Source: Peronospora farinosa (lineage: Eukaryota; Oomycota; Peronosporomycetes; Peronosporales; Peronosporaceae). From it: a stretch of DNA of 64,000 nucleotides. Numbering within the stretch: the first letter of the stretch is position 1; every line of letters starts with the position of its first letter. Positions 1 to 10,466 of this stretch are shown in pieces. A program made the position numbers and the translations under genes. The DNA is taken from assembly GCA_947646735.1 (NCBI GenBank), contig CANTFK010000131.1, positions 247,614 to 311,613 on the forward strand, written 5' to 3'. The notes under the pieces were generated by a model, which worked only from the letters and a program-made list of their open reading frames with translations, searched no databases and was not told the DNA's origin.

Positions 1-223
1 GAGTACATGAAAATCGTCTGAGCATTACTGACTTTTAAGTCTGTTTTTTGTAATCAGAAAGCGCGAATTTAAATCGTTGCTTGGCAGCTTGGAAGCCAAG
101 TACACTGACAAGGGTAAAAAGTCAAAGCGTAAGGCTGCATCGCAGGACCCAGGCGAGCCCAGTGAAGAAGAGTTCCTCGCCGCCCAGAAGCGGCTAAACC
201 GTAGCAAAAAATGTGCTGAGTAA
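1..223 (+). CDS. DNAJC9-like J-domain protein, C-terminal end (partial)
   Basis: Only the 3' end of the gene lies in the window. Bases 1-2 are the end of an exon, 3-57 form a 55-base GT-AG intron (donor GTACATG, branch-like ATTACTGAC, acceptor TAATCAG), and 58-223 is the last exon ending in TAA. With the phase set by bases 1-2, the exon reads a Lys/Arg-rich tail with the patterns EFKSLLGSLEAKY and EEEFLAAQKRL. This tail resembles the C-terminal region of DNAJC9/ATJ6-type J-proteins, which act with Hsp70, and with histones in animals. The J-domain is outside the window, so the family call rests on the tail only. The gene converges on the DUF2062 gene with a gap of about 250 bases in which I see nothing. 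Confidence 0.5.
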
Positions 224-475
224 CTTTTCTATGGTGTTAAAGCTCTCAAATGCGACACACGGACAAACGCGTGTGTGCTGTTGCAATACGCTGCTTATGT
301 CGGAGCGCTTGCGTATTATCATTAAACTCAAAAAAAAATTCATCGCAGTCTTGCCGCTGCTAGCGAAACTAATGGCAAACAAGGTTGTACTAGACAAAGA
401 ACATAAAATTTACTGAATGAATGAAAGCATATGCTCGCCACTAGAGGCGACGAGTCTTGAGAAGCCTAATTCTAC

Positions 476-1106
476 TTAGGCATGCTTCCCCTCATCTTTG
501 CTCTTGGGCATAACACGACGTAGAACGGGTGTAAGCACGCCATAGACGGCAAGTGTAAGCACCGGCATGGTAAGCAGCCACAAGTAGATGGCGTGCAATA
601 GCGTAAAGCGGAAGACCAGCAGCGTGTTGATCGTGTCTGTCTTCATGTCCTCCATAAAGCTGCTCATGGCAAACTCACTGTCACCTTCACCTCCTCCAAA
701 CAAAGCGTTGCCGTAATAGCTACAACATCAACAAAGTCACATGACAATCAACACCTGCAGAGAAGCAGAAATGACTAATTCAGACGCACATGAAGACGGG
801 GATAGACGCAATGTTTAGTGGCGTCATGAGGTAATTTGTAAGCATGGCAGCTACGGGGTTCAGTCGAAAGAGAAAGATGGCAGCCATTACGGGTACAGTT
901 GTGACCCCAGGAATGGGAAAGATTCCTCCAGAGACACCAAACGCCATGGCCAGTGCAATGCTGCTAGGGGAAGCTAAGAGAGAGAGAAAGATGTTATCGT
1001 AATAGAAAGGAGAAAGAGGAGACAATTAGAGGTGATAATACGCACCGCCAGACTTGAGCAGTTTCACGATAGGGGTCTTAACATTTTGCTTAAAAAAGCT
1101 GCTCAT
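476..1106 (-). CDS. DUF2062-domain membrane protein
   Basis: Three exons: 1106-1046, 973-790 and 719-476. Both introns (72 and 70 bases) are GT-AG and restore phase exactly, giving 162 residues. The N-terminus reads MSSFFKQNVKTPIVKLL, followed by the DUF2062 core with the GIFPIPG motif and a hydrophobic stretch with NPVAAMLTNYLMTPLN. A second hydrophobic segment lies near residues 125-150 (LWLLTMPVLTLAVYGVLTP), and the tail is charged. DUF2062 proteins are small integral membrane proteins of unknown biochemical role, common in bacteria and protists. The shorter open stretches on this strand are exons of this one gene. Function is unknown; the domain call is fairly secure from the Gly/Pro signature and the Asn-Pro-Leu motif. 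Confidence 0.72.
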
Positions 1107-2034
1107 GTTGATGCTTTGTCACTTGTCAGTTCACGAGTAACTATAGCGTAAACCTTTTGTGGACCACAGCAGATCGCGAACAATCATGGAAAAAACAAAG
1201 AAATTATACATTGGATACATCCAGTCCTCGGATTATTGCAAAAGTTGTCATGAATGTTACCGTGAGATTTTGTTTACTCTCAGGCACATGACCGTGCAAC
1301 TGGATCATGATAGTCCACATCCTCAGGTCTTCTTATCTGCAGGTCAAGGTGGCCAGTACGCTGTTTGTAGCGCACAATGTGTCATTGCGGAGCCACTTAC
1401 AAGCTAGGCTGTATATGTAAGAAGCATTATATATTTGTAATGCCGGAATGAATACGGTAATACGGGCAGTGCCTATGTCATGCAAAGTTCTGCAGTGGAA
1501 GCTCACTTCAATCAGCGCGAGTCAACCGACCAGAACCCGACAATGAGACTGGCTTTCATGTCTCTAGTGCTCTGGTGCACGTCGTCCAACTCTGACAGTA
1601 ATTCGTTCAGTTGCCATCACGGCAGCAACAAATCCTGTCAGATTCTCACGTCTACATTTCTGTTTAGGACATGCAACAATTCCACACTGTTTAAAATAAT
1701 CAGTGTCGTTAACGGCGACATAAATGCGATATATCTGCAATGCGTCATTGTATTGCAAAACGTTATAATCACTTATGACGATATAGAATGTCCTTATAGT
1801 ATGTACTTTTCCTGTTTCCAACAAGTATCTTTGAAAAACGACATCATTCTTTCAACAGCCACTTCGCGGTTAAATTTCCTCAATTTGTTGAAGACTTTTG
1901 GTAAGTATACACTGCATCATGATGTCGAGTGAATGTAGTACGAATAACCCCACAGATACCCAATGCTGATTTGTCAAAATAAAAATCTCCGTACAAGCGT
2001 TCGATTGGCTACAAGCCAAACCCTACATACTGTC
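1107..2034. other. Intergenic region without a supported gene
   Basis: About 0.9 kb between the divergent DUF2062 (-) and VMP1 (+) genes. Open stretches at 1159-1407 (+), 1480-1932 (+) and 1564-1824 (-) exist, but none shows a recognisable domain, and splice sites did not join them into a longer sensible protein. The minus stretch has a cysteine pair, ACPKQKC, but nothing else familiar. The region probably holds the two promoters. Confidence 0.5.
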
Positions 2035-2041
2035 TCATTTC
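2035..2041 (+). promoter_or_regulatory. Oomycete-type initiator (YCAYTYY) upstream of VMP1
   Basis: TCATTTC lies 76 bases upstream of the VMP1 start codon and matches the oomycete initiator consensus, which usually sits 50-100 bases before the ATG. The short motif also occurs by chance, so position is the main support. Confidence 0.35.
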
Positions 2042-2116
2042 GATCAATCAAAAGTGGTGGGGAAAGAACTGCCAACGACACACGTCAATTGGACCGAAAG
2101 AGAGTCGTGGAAGACT

Positions 2117-3280
2117 ATGACGAGTAGGAATAACACGTCTGTTCCTCTTGCTGAAGTGTTGCGTCAAGAGCGTAAGAAACTGACACTCTTCCGTCGTCCT
2201 TTAAGTGTTTTCTATCACTTTGGGATTGTATTCTTTCGCTTTTGCAAGTGGTTAGCACTGAAAATACAGCGTAATGCAGCCACACGATTTGTTGTGCTGC
2301 CATTGTTGCTACTGTGGCTCGTAGCTTCAAGTCGTGATGGTCCACACCATCAACTGCTAGACGAGTTTAATAATAACATCAAGTTTGTCGTCTGGTGGGT
2401 GGGATTGGGTGTTCTCTCAAGTGTGGGACTGGGTACAGGCATGCATTCGGGTATTCTCTTTCTCTTTCCTCATATTTTCCTAGTGGTGCAAGGGGCAGAA
2501 GAATGTAAATCACTGGATTTTGATAGTCGCCACCACATGTGGTTCCATCCATTCGAGGCAAATTGTAACGACGTATCGGAAGTCTCTACGGTCACGTTCG
2601 CCGCCATCTTTTCGAAGGTTTTTCTTCCTTGTATTCTCTGGGGAGCAGGTACTGCAGCTGGAGAGATTCCACCCTATGCACTTAGTCGTGCTGCCAAGCT
2701 CGCTGGTCAACGCAATGAAGAGTTTGAGGAGATTGCTGAGTCCAAGTCTCAGTACAATCTTATGAACAGTATGAAAAACTGGATGATTCGTTTCTTGGAA
2801 AAGCACGGTTTTTGGGGCGTCTTGCTCATGTCAGCGTGGCCTAACATGGCTTTTGATCTGTGTGGTATCTGTTGCGGACACTTCCTCATGCCTTTTTGGA
2901 CATTCTTTGGCGCCACGCTTATTGGCAAGGCTCTCATCAAGGCCAACATGCAAGCTGCGTTCTTCATCACTATCTTCACGGACGCACATCTCACGCGAGT
3001 GGAGGCGCTTATTGGGCGTATTACACCCAAACAGTGGGGGCTTGGCTCTCGTGTTAGTGAGTTTCTACTGGAATGTCGTGAGAAGTTTCATTCGGCCCAG
3101 GTCACGGCAGCTGCGGAGCATGCAGGCACGGCTGCAACTTCTGGTAGTAGTCTGGTTTCCCAACTTGGCTCATGGATCATGGTGGCATTCATTGGCTACT
3201 TTGCCATTTCGTGCATAGAGCAGTTTGCTCAGCAGCACGCAGCCGAGGAGGACGAGAAGCTGCTTCAGAAACATAAGTGA
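2117..3280 (+). CDS. VMP1: Vacuole membrane protein 1 (VMP1)
   Basis: A single exon encodes 387 residues, close to the roughly 400 of animal and plant VMP1. VMP1 is a multipass ER protein of the VTT/DedA superfamily. It scrambles phospholipids and controls ER contacts and autophagosome formation. Seen here: a basic N-terminus, a first hydrophobic segment near residues 50-70, then GLGVLSSVGLGTGMHSGILFLFPH. The VTT signature follows as LWGAGTAAGEIPPYALSRAAKLAG, and a second re-entrant block as LLMSAWPNMAFDLCGICCGHFLMPFWTFFGAT. A C-terminal membrane segment precedes a charged tail ending QKHK. The first in-frame ATG after the putative initiator is at 2117; upstream codons in frame are open but contain no ATG. 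No intron is needed. The call is secure from length and motif order. Confidence 0.92.
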   Translation: MTSRNNTSVPLAEVLRQERKKLTLFRRPLSVFYHFGIVFFRFCKWLALKIQRNAATRFVVLPLLLLWLVASSRDGPHHQLLDEFNNNIKFVVWWVGLGVLSSVGLGTGMHSGILFLFPHIFLVVQGAEECKSLDFDSRHHMWFHPFEANCNDVSEVSTVTFAAIFSKVFLPCILWGAGTAAGEIPPYALSRAAKLAGQRNEEFEEIAESKSQYNLMNSMKNWMIRFLEKHGFWGVLLMSAWPNMAFDLCGICCGHFLMPFWTFFGATLIGKALIKANMQAAFFITIFTDAHLTRVEALIGRITPKQWGLGSRVSEFLLECREKFHSAQVTAAAEHAGTAATSGSSLVSQLGSWIMVAFIGYFAISCIEQFAQQHAAEEDEKLLQKHK

Positions 3281-3716
3281 ACGTGCAGCACGTGAACATG
3301 CACTCGTCCGGGCAAGCAGAGCAAGAGGAGTAGCATCACATTCCAAGTGTGTTCGCGACCAAGGAAAAGAGGATGTGAAATAGTTCACAAGCAAGCTCGG
3401 CCGAGGACAGGAACTTGCACATTGATAAAGGTTATTGCGCGATCTGGGATTTACTATTTGTCACTTCAGAATAGAGAGCATTTGAAAAGCTTGATGAATC
3501 GATGATGCATAGATAACGCGTAAATTGGACAGGATGTTGTTAGTTCAGGCCTTCTTAGCCTATACCTCTTGATGTAGCTTAATGCCTGCCCGCAGTCTTA
3601 GCCCTTCGTTGCCTCGTCTGATGAAGCATCATTTCAACTAATTCGACCGTTTTCTCTATATCGGGGCCATATATCATAGTATGCCTTTTACCGACAAATT
3701 GGAAGTCAACTGCCAC
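3281..3716. other. Convergent intergenic region, nothing recognised
   Basis: About 440 bases between the end of VMP1 (+) and the end of the HCF101-like gene (-). It presumably contains both 3' untranslated regions. No open frame of note, tRNA-like fold or repeat was seen. Confidence 0.5.
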
Positions 3717-6038
3717 TTATTGCTGTTCGCTCGTGTATTCAGCGATGAGTGCTGTAAGTGCGTCGTACGTGTAGAGCGAAGACGTGTGGCCATCACTCCA
3801 CGTGACTGCAAAGGCATAGTTGCCCTGATACACAGTGCATTTAGTGGGCAATCTTAGGTAAGAAAAAATAGCAATACAGCTTGACAAACCTTTCGTTCGA
3901 CTGCGGTCGGGTGAATATCATCTGAAATGGTAGCTGCATCCAAAATCTGCACACGTCTGACTGTTAGAACAAACAACGTCGTACCAAATCCAAGGCAGAA
4001 CAGCACCTGCTCTCCAGTAAACTCGTCGATGCATTGAGCGCACCGGCATCTGTAACGAAACAACCACCAGCACAATAAGACGAGACAATCCAGCAACAAA
4101 GCACGTATTGGATTCGAACGCACCGAGCACGGAGATCAGCTGGGTGAAGCACAGCTTCCTTTGCCTCGTTTAAACTATACAAACGGAGAACAATGCCGCG
4201 GTTCTTATCGTAGAGCAGATCCGGTGCCAGGCGAACGTCGTGCTTCAATACCACCAGTTCCTTTGCAACCTAGCATTCACTCTTAATAAAAGGTAGGCCA
4301 GATTCACCGACAAGCTCGTCACTTACTGTGGTCGCTAGCAAGTCGTAAATCTTTTCTTCCTCTGAAGACAATCCTGACAAAACGAAGGGACTACAACCAA
4401 GCAAGGTCAGATCACATGTCAAGACAAAATCATACTCAATACGGTTATGCACGCACCGTCCAGAATCAACAGAAGAACTGAAATGCTCTGAGATAGGCAG
4501 CTTGAATACGTTTTTCATGTTGTATTTATTGACAAGCTCGTGTGTGTGTCCTGGCCCTGCGACAAAAGATATCCCAGAAACATGAATAATAGTGTAGCAG
4601 TTCAATACAAAGTGCGATGAACTGCTGACCAAACGGATAGTGTCGTTGTCCATGAGAGCAGTCGAAATAGGACATGTTCTCCACTACAGCTGCAGTTGTC
4701 ACCTTCACAATTGCCACTGTAATGTTAGCTAGACGCACCCGCGACCTCATATTGATCGACATACCTTTAGGTCATCAAACATTGCAATTCCCTTCTCTAC
4801 GTCGACAAAGCTAAGCAACAAGAAAAGCTTTAGATTGGCGCAAACCAAGTCGGAATATGTAGCGTACGTACCTAAGTCTTTGCGGTGTTGTTACGACAAC
4901 TGCGGCTGAAATAGCCATTTGTTGCGAAAGGGATATTTGTATATCCCCTGTTCCTGGTGGCATATCCACTACCAAATAATCGAGGTCGCCCCATTCTGTA
5001 CCAAGAACGAGCTGATCTACTAGCTTTGAAACCATAGGTCCACGCATCACAGCGGCTCCGACTCCTGTTTGGTACCAACAATACCCTTCAGTATAACAAC
5101 ATATTCGTCGAGCACAGCCACAACCAGCAGCATTGATTCTACCTCCTGCACCCGGAGCAGCACGTTGGTTCACAAAGCCGAACGACATGCATTTGACACC
5201 CTCGTACTCTACCGGCTCGACAAAGTTCTTGACCTTTCTTGACGGACGAATGGTGCAGTCTTTCGATGATGAGATCATAGTGGGTAGACTTGGTCCATAG
5301 ATATCGGCATCCAAAATACCAACCCGAGCACCACGCTTTGCCAGACTAAAAGCTCACAATACAGTCCATTGTCAAATTTGACGTAAGCTCAGTACTTTTC
5401 CCTACACTTCACCTGAAAGCCAAGTTAACTGCCACTGTAGATTTTCCCACTCCACCCTTGCAACTTGACACTGCGATGATATCCGAAACGTGAGCCAGCG
5501 ACGAGAAACGCCCAGCACGAGCGTTACGTGGCCGATACTTGGTGATCTCAAACTTTGTTTCTTTCACCCACTCGAGCTTCTTCACAGCAAATTGCGCCTC
5601 CTTTTGCCACTAATTGTGAATAACAGCAACAAGAAAGTATTGTATAAAAATACTTGAGTGAGGATTGGAGTAATCATCTGAACAGCCAACAAACCTGCTG
5701 GGCCAAGTCCATCAGGGCCGGCGATGACATCTCAATCTTGCACGCAACAAGTCCATTCTCAGGCTTCAAATGCAAGTCCTGCACATAGCACATCAACCAT
5801 CAAAGTAGCGTAAATAGCAGTAAAAGTGAGACGCTTGATAAATGTAGCCATTTGGATCAATCCATTGGTGTCGCACTTTAACACGGCCTAAGGATACGAT
5901 GTCGCCCAGCCCCAATCCATCCGAGACACTGCGCAACTTTTCCAGCACTTGAGTCTCCAATTGCGCCACCCGACGCGTCGATAAGGCGCGCAACGAACGA
6001 CGCGTTAGTGGCATCGAGTGCGTCGCTCCTCGCAGCAT
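3717..6038 (-). CDS. HCF101-like Mrp-family Fe-S ATPase (MIP18 + P-loop + DUF971)
   Basis: I derive 13 exons: 6038-5877, 5778-5695, 5609-5413, 5345-5143, 5064-4872, 4810-4765, 4702-4630, 4556-4457, 4390-4327, 4269-4124, 4049-4007, 3946-3890 and 3824-3717. Every junction is GT-AG and in phase, giving 491 residues. The order is MIP18/DUF59 (about residues 26-82), an Mrp/NBP35 ATPase with deviant P-loop CKGGVGKST (132-140), DADIYGPS, DMPPGTGD and AVVENMSYFDC, and a C-terminal DUF971 with LRARCRCAQCIDEFTGEQ and GNYAFAVTWSDGH. This matches HCF101, a scaffold/carrier that delivers 4Fe-4S clusters. The N-terminus is Arg-rich (MLRGATHSMPLTRRSLR), as in a mitochondrial presequence; an ATG at 6071 in weaker context is an alternative start. 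The intron at 5065-5142 is a multiple of three and could be read through; I removed it because the family has no insert there. Confidence 0.85.
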
Positions 6039-6229
6039 TATTAGTGACTGACACATGTGGTACACACACATATATGTAAGAAACTATGTACCAGACCAAA
6101 CGAGATGGCTACAGTTTATGTATTGAGTCTGAAGTTTTGCAAAATACTTTTTCAAACTCTTTCAAATTCCTAAACTCTAAATTTTGGTAATTTAGAACAA
6201 CGGGTACATTATTAAAAAAAGAGTAAGTG

Positions 6230-9165
6230 ATGGCAGTGATCACCTTTACACCTCTCTATGGTGTTCACTCAAGTGCACCTTGTTGTGCATATTTGTTAGA
6301 AATTGATGAAGTGTGTATCCTATTAGACTGTGGATGGACAGATGAGTATGATCTTGAGCTATTGAAGCCATTGCAGCGTGTCGTCGATCGCATTGATCTT
6401 GTGCTAGTGTCACATTTAGACCTGGCGCATATGGGAGCACTTCCGTATGCCATGGGAAAACTAGGACTTCAAGCGCCTGTATATGGGACATTACCAGTGC
6501 ATCGCATGGGACAAATTGCTCTATATGACGCATTTCAGGCCAAAACAAAGCATGACAGTGATTTTTCGCTCTTTTCGTTGGATGACGTCGATTTGGTCTT
6601 TGAAAACTTTAAACAACTCAAATATTCAGAGAAATTGACGCTCACAAGCTCAGGAGAAGGAATTGTGATTACACCTCATGTGGCGGGTCACCTTATTGGT
6701 GGCGCGCTGTGGAGGATCATGAAAGAGACGGTGAGTTGAGAGTTCAAGAGAGCTGATAGGGACTTTTAGTTGACACTTGCAGGTCAATTTTGTGCTTTAT
6801 TGCAGGATGATATTATCTATGCTGTCGACTACAACCATCGCTCGGAACATGTACTGCAAAAAACGATCTTAGACTCGTTCACGTGAGGTTTCGATGGATG
6901 CCAACAGCGGGCTTAGTTTTCATATGTTGCTGGTCTTTCTTACTGTGATTTTGCTTGTGGTGCTATTGCAGACGTCCAACACTGCTTATTACAGACTCCA
7001 TGAGTCTCCATGCAGAGCAACCCAAGCTCAAAGACCGAGATAGCAAGGTTGACTTGTTCAATCTTTTGGTTTCTGTGGATATTCTGAGTCGAAGCTAATC
7101 TCATTTGATCACCTACGTAGATTATGATGGAGATTTTAAAGACAGTTCGGAATGGAGGAAATGTATTAATTCCGACCGACAGCTCTGGCCGCGTGCTAGA
7201 GTTAATGCGAGTGCTGGATCAGTACTGGATTCAGAATAAGTAGGTGCCCAGCACTTGTATGGTGTCGCTCGAGCAATATATCTAAGTGCATGCTGTTGTT
7301 GTGAATAGGCTGCGCGATCCAATTGCGCTACTTCATGATATGAGTTACTACACGCCGAAGGCTGCGCAGGCAATGCTGGAGTGGTGCAATGACCGCATCG
7401 CAAAGAACTTTGACGTTGGTCGTCAGAATCCGTTTCAATTCTCGTACGTATTTATTGTCTTGCTGGTACAAAACTTGTGGATGTCGTGAGATATAAAGTT
7501 ATTGTGTATTACTTGTAGTCACATTCATCTGGTTCACACGTTGGAAGAACTGGATGCTCTCCCAAGCCCAAAGGTGCGCCAGGCCTTTTATTCGTCCTAT
7601 ACGGGAGTTCGGTTATCTGATCTATTTTTTGCATTTAAGGTGGTGTTGGCTACTTCACCAAGTCTAGAATGTGGTTTCGCAAAGGACATTTTCATTCGCT
7701 GGGCTCCTGACCCCCGGAACAGCATCATTTTCACTTCCACAACGCCAAAAACGTCGTTTGCATCCCGTGTACTAAAGCTCGCCAAGGGCCCGTCAACAGA
7801 GAAAGTTATTTCATGCACAGTGAGAGAAAAAGTGTTTTTGGAGGGAGCAGAGCTTGCCCTTTATGAAGTGAAGGAACGAAAACGTCTTCGGACTGAGGCT
7901 GAAAACAAGGCGAAGGAGATTGAGGAGGCAGCTATGGAAGATATGATGATGGGAATCGAAGACTTTGAATCCGAGTCGGAGGAAGAGGAAACTACACAGC
8001 AAGAAGGTGCGTTGCGAGGGTTTTGCTGTTATACGAGGAGTTGCTTCTTACGAGGTTCTGCCTCTTACGATTTGTTGCAGTGCAACTTCGGGGTACGTTC
8101 AAGGTCGGCCTGGGGCAGTTTGCGTCGGTCCGGTATCCGATGTTCTTTGCTGTAGAACCGAAGATCGAGTGGGACGAATATGGAGAGGTAAGTCTATTCG
8201 TGCATCTACTTCACAATAGAGTTCGTTTCTGATATGCATTGGTTGTCGGTAGATTATCAATCCTGATGACTTCAAGGACGCTGCTTTACTGGCAATCCGT
8301 CAAGCGCGTCGCAACATTATTGAAGATGCAGACGGAGATGAGGATATGGAAAACGCTGATCAGGAGACTGCTGTTGAAAGCCGGCCTACCAAAACTGTCA
8401 CGAACGAAGTCGTCGTCAATGTATGAGCTGGGCTATCGCCTTTTTGAGTGGTCCTTCTGTCTAAGATGTCCTTCTTGTTTGCCTTAGATCGCTTCTCGCA
8501 TCACGCAAGTAGACTTTGACGGTGTTGCAGACGGCCGAGCAATTCGAAACTGTTTGGGCAACGTAAAGCCTCGAAAGCTTATTCTGGTTCATGGCACGGA
8601 GAAGACGACAAACGAACTCAAACAGTTCGTGGAATCATCGATTCCAATGTGCGAAGCCGTGTTTACTCCGAATGTGATGGAGTGTATTGACATCGAGTCC
8701 GACACGAATGTGTACAAGTTGTCATTAAAGGAGTCGCTGTACACGTCTGCAGTATTCCGGAAGGTGCGTTGGAATATCGTGTTTTCTTTTCTATAACGTC
8801 TTCCCACTGACAAAAGTATCTTTGCAATGTATCAGGTTGGGAGCCACGAAGTTGCCTACGTCACTGGCTTATTCACTCTACCCGAGAATAGCTCTGTGCC
8901 GATACTGCAGCCTTTGAACGAGAACGGTGGTCAAACAACGCACGAGCCAATTCTGCTCAGCGACGGCAAGATGAAGCTGGACGTGATGAAGCAAGTGCTG
9001 GGTAAAGCAGGTTTTCAAGCGAAATTTCGTGGTGGTATGCTGGTATGCAATGATGGAGTCGTTCTTAAACGCGCGATGAACAATGAAGTTGTGATGGAGG
9101 GTGCCCTGTCCAAGAATTATTACCGCATTAGAGCACTGTTATATGAACAGTTTACGCTTGTGTAG
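6230..9165 (+). CDS. CPSF2: Cleavage and polyadenylation specificity factor subunit 2 (CPSF100)
   Basis: Eleven exons: 6230-6730, 6806-6882, 6972-7047, 7121-7239, 7309-7443, 7519-7573, 7640-8006, 8081-8187, 8253-8420, 8488-8763 and 8836-9165. All junctions are GT-AG with matching phase, giving 736 residues (animal CPSF100 is about 780). The protein is the catalytically inactive metallo-beta-lactamase/beta-CASP partner of CPSF73 in mRNA 3'-end processing. Its N-terminus [18 protein letters not shown] and the degenerate metal motif [19 protein letters not shown], where CPSF73 has HxHxDH, show the inactive type. Later landmarks are [13 protein letters not shown] ([11 protein letters not shown]), [47 protein letters not shown] and [13 protein letters not shown]. 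The acidic insert before WDEYGE is typical of the family. Several exons also appear as separate short open frames and should not be called as genes. Confidence 0.9.
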
Positions 9166-9412
9166 TAGTGTACGTACAGTACACGGTCCAAGGTCCAGAC
9201 GCCAAAATAGCCGATAATACAAAATTTGCAACATCATTTTCTTAATCGGAATTTAACATTTGACCTGCTGTACTTATAAGTCACGATAGAAAATACTAGT
9301 GCTACAGACTCGATTTTTGTGTTGACACAAAACCTTTGTTATGTTATATCCTCATAATATACCGGTTTCTCGATGGTATTACAGCTTAATCTGTGGCTCA
9401 GCATTGACAAAC
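9166..9412. other. CPSF2-bL25 intergenic region
   Basis: About 250 bases, AT-rich, with the end of CPSF2 and the presumed promoter of the ribosomal protein gene. An in-frame ATG at 9341 lies in this stretch and could give a longer N-terminus. No other feature was recognised. Confidence 0.4.
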
Positions 9413-10180
9413 ATGTTCGCGCTCCAGCGGCACGCGACGCGTTCTGGTGCTCAGCAGGTGGCTCTTCTTTTCTCGACTGCAACTGCTGCTGCTACGACCC
9501 ACACGGTCGATTCAAATGTGTTGCAATTGATAGTACGTGAGACCGAAGGATCACGTGCATCTCGACGATTGCGCAAACAGGGCTTTCTACCTGGTGTGCT
9601 CTATGGTGAAGGCGAAGACGGCAAGGACGAGCGCGTGCTTGTCTCATTTCCAACCCGAACCTTTGAACGCATGCATCGTAAGCTTTGGACGTCTATTGAA
9701 AATCAGGTATTCCAGGTACAAGTGGACAATCAGTTGCCCGTTAAAGCGTATATGCGAGATGTACAGCTGGACCCGGTGACGGACGTGCCCATAGCTGTTA
9801 ATTTCTTGCGTTACAAGCCTGGTCGTACCGTATCTATCCCCATCACGTACCTAAACGAGGAAGGAAGCCCTGGTCTGAAGCGCGGAGGCTACATTAACCA
9901 CATTCACCACGCACTTGACTGCACCATCTTCACGGACGATATCCCCGCCACTTTGCAGATTGACGTCAATGGTCTGCACGTAGGTGACAAGGTGTACCTG
10001 GAGTCTATCAAGTTTCCGGAAGGAGTGACAGCTAACATTCCAGAAGGATCACTAGTCGCTAAAATTGCTGGTCGTCGTGGTCTTATCCCACGCGTGGAGG
10101 CTGTGGCCGAGGAAGTGGTGGAGCAAGAGGAAGAGGATGATGACGACGAAGAGTTTGACGACTGGAACGATATCTTTTAG
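9413..10180 (+). CDS. bL25-family (TL5/CTC type) ribosomal protein, probably mitochondrial
   Basis: The 255-residue product has the bL25 core (LIVRETEGSRASRRLRKQGFLPGVLYGEGED) followed by the TL5/CTC beta-domain (TVSIPITYLNEEG, GGYINHIHHALDC, LQIDVNGLHVGDKVYLESIKFPEGV). It ends in a very acidic tail (EQEEEDDDDEEFDDWNDIF). bL25 binds 5S rRNA in bacteria; longer CTC forms occur in organellar ribosomes. The N-terminus after the ATG at 9413 (MFALQRHATRSGAQQVALLFSTA) looks like a mitochondrial presequence, which is why I prefer it to the ATG at 9341. Single exon. The acidic tail is longer than in typical bacterial homologues. Organelle targeting is inferred from composition only. Confidence 0.85.
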   Translation: MFALQRHATRSGAQQVALLFSTATAAATTHTVDSNVLQLIVRETEGSRASRRLRKQGFLPGVLYGEGEDGKDERVLVSFPTRTFERMHRKLWTSIENQVFQVQVDNQLPVKAYMRDVQLDPVTDVPIAVNFLRYKPGRTVSIPITYLNEEGSPGLKRGGYINHIHHALDCTIFTDDIPATLQIDVNGLHVGDKVYLESIKFPEGVTANIPEGSLVAKIAGRRGLIPRVEAVAEEVVEQEEEDDDDEEFDDWNDIF

Positions 10181-10466
10181 GCGATTTATGCAGATGTAGG
10201 AGATAGATGAGCATCGTGGCGTGACGTGGGAGGGAGGGAGAGACGAAAGCTGTGAGCAAGTAAATCAAGTTCATTGCGGCGGTTGGATTTAGGCTGATCG
10301 CTGTCTGATTTTTCTATTCTGAACCTCCGTGTTGGCGTATGATGTTATGAGAAGCCTCTCCTGCAGTTTTTTCAATAGAGTTCCCAGTTTTCCCATCTAG
10401 CTCAGCCAAGCCAGACAGCAACGTGGAGGGAGCCGCAGGTACATTAGCTTTTTGTCTGTGTGATAT
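10181..10466. other. Convergent intergenic region
   Basis: 286 bases between the bL25-like gene (+) and the HMG/histone-fold gene (-). Contains both 3' ends; nothing else recognised. Confidence 0.4.

Noticed and set aside
1159..1932. Open frames that might be small host genes
   Set aside because: No recognisable domain, no splice partner, and overlapping frames on both strands are equally open.
4105..4125. tRNA-like word GGATTCGAACGC
   Set aside because: It resembles a T-loop, but no acceptor or anticodon stems fit around it and it is in an intron of the HCF101-like gene.
4526..4762. Separate short minus-strand ORF in the HCF101-like gene
   Set aside because: Its start is intronic; conserved AVVENMSYFDC shows it is part of the multi-exon gene.
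7502..8155. Separate ORF in the CPSF2 region
   Set aside because: It contains two CPSF2 exons plus read-through of introns; the frame after 8006 is not conserved.
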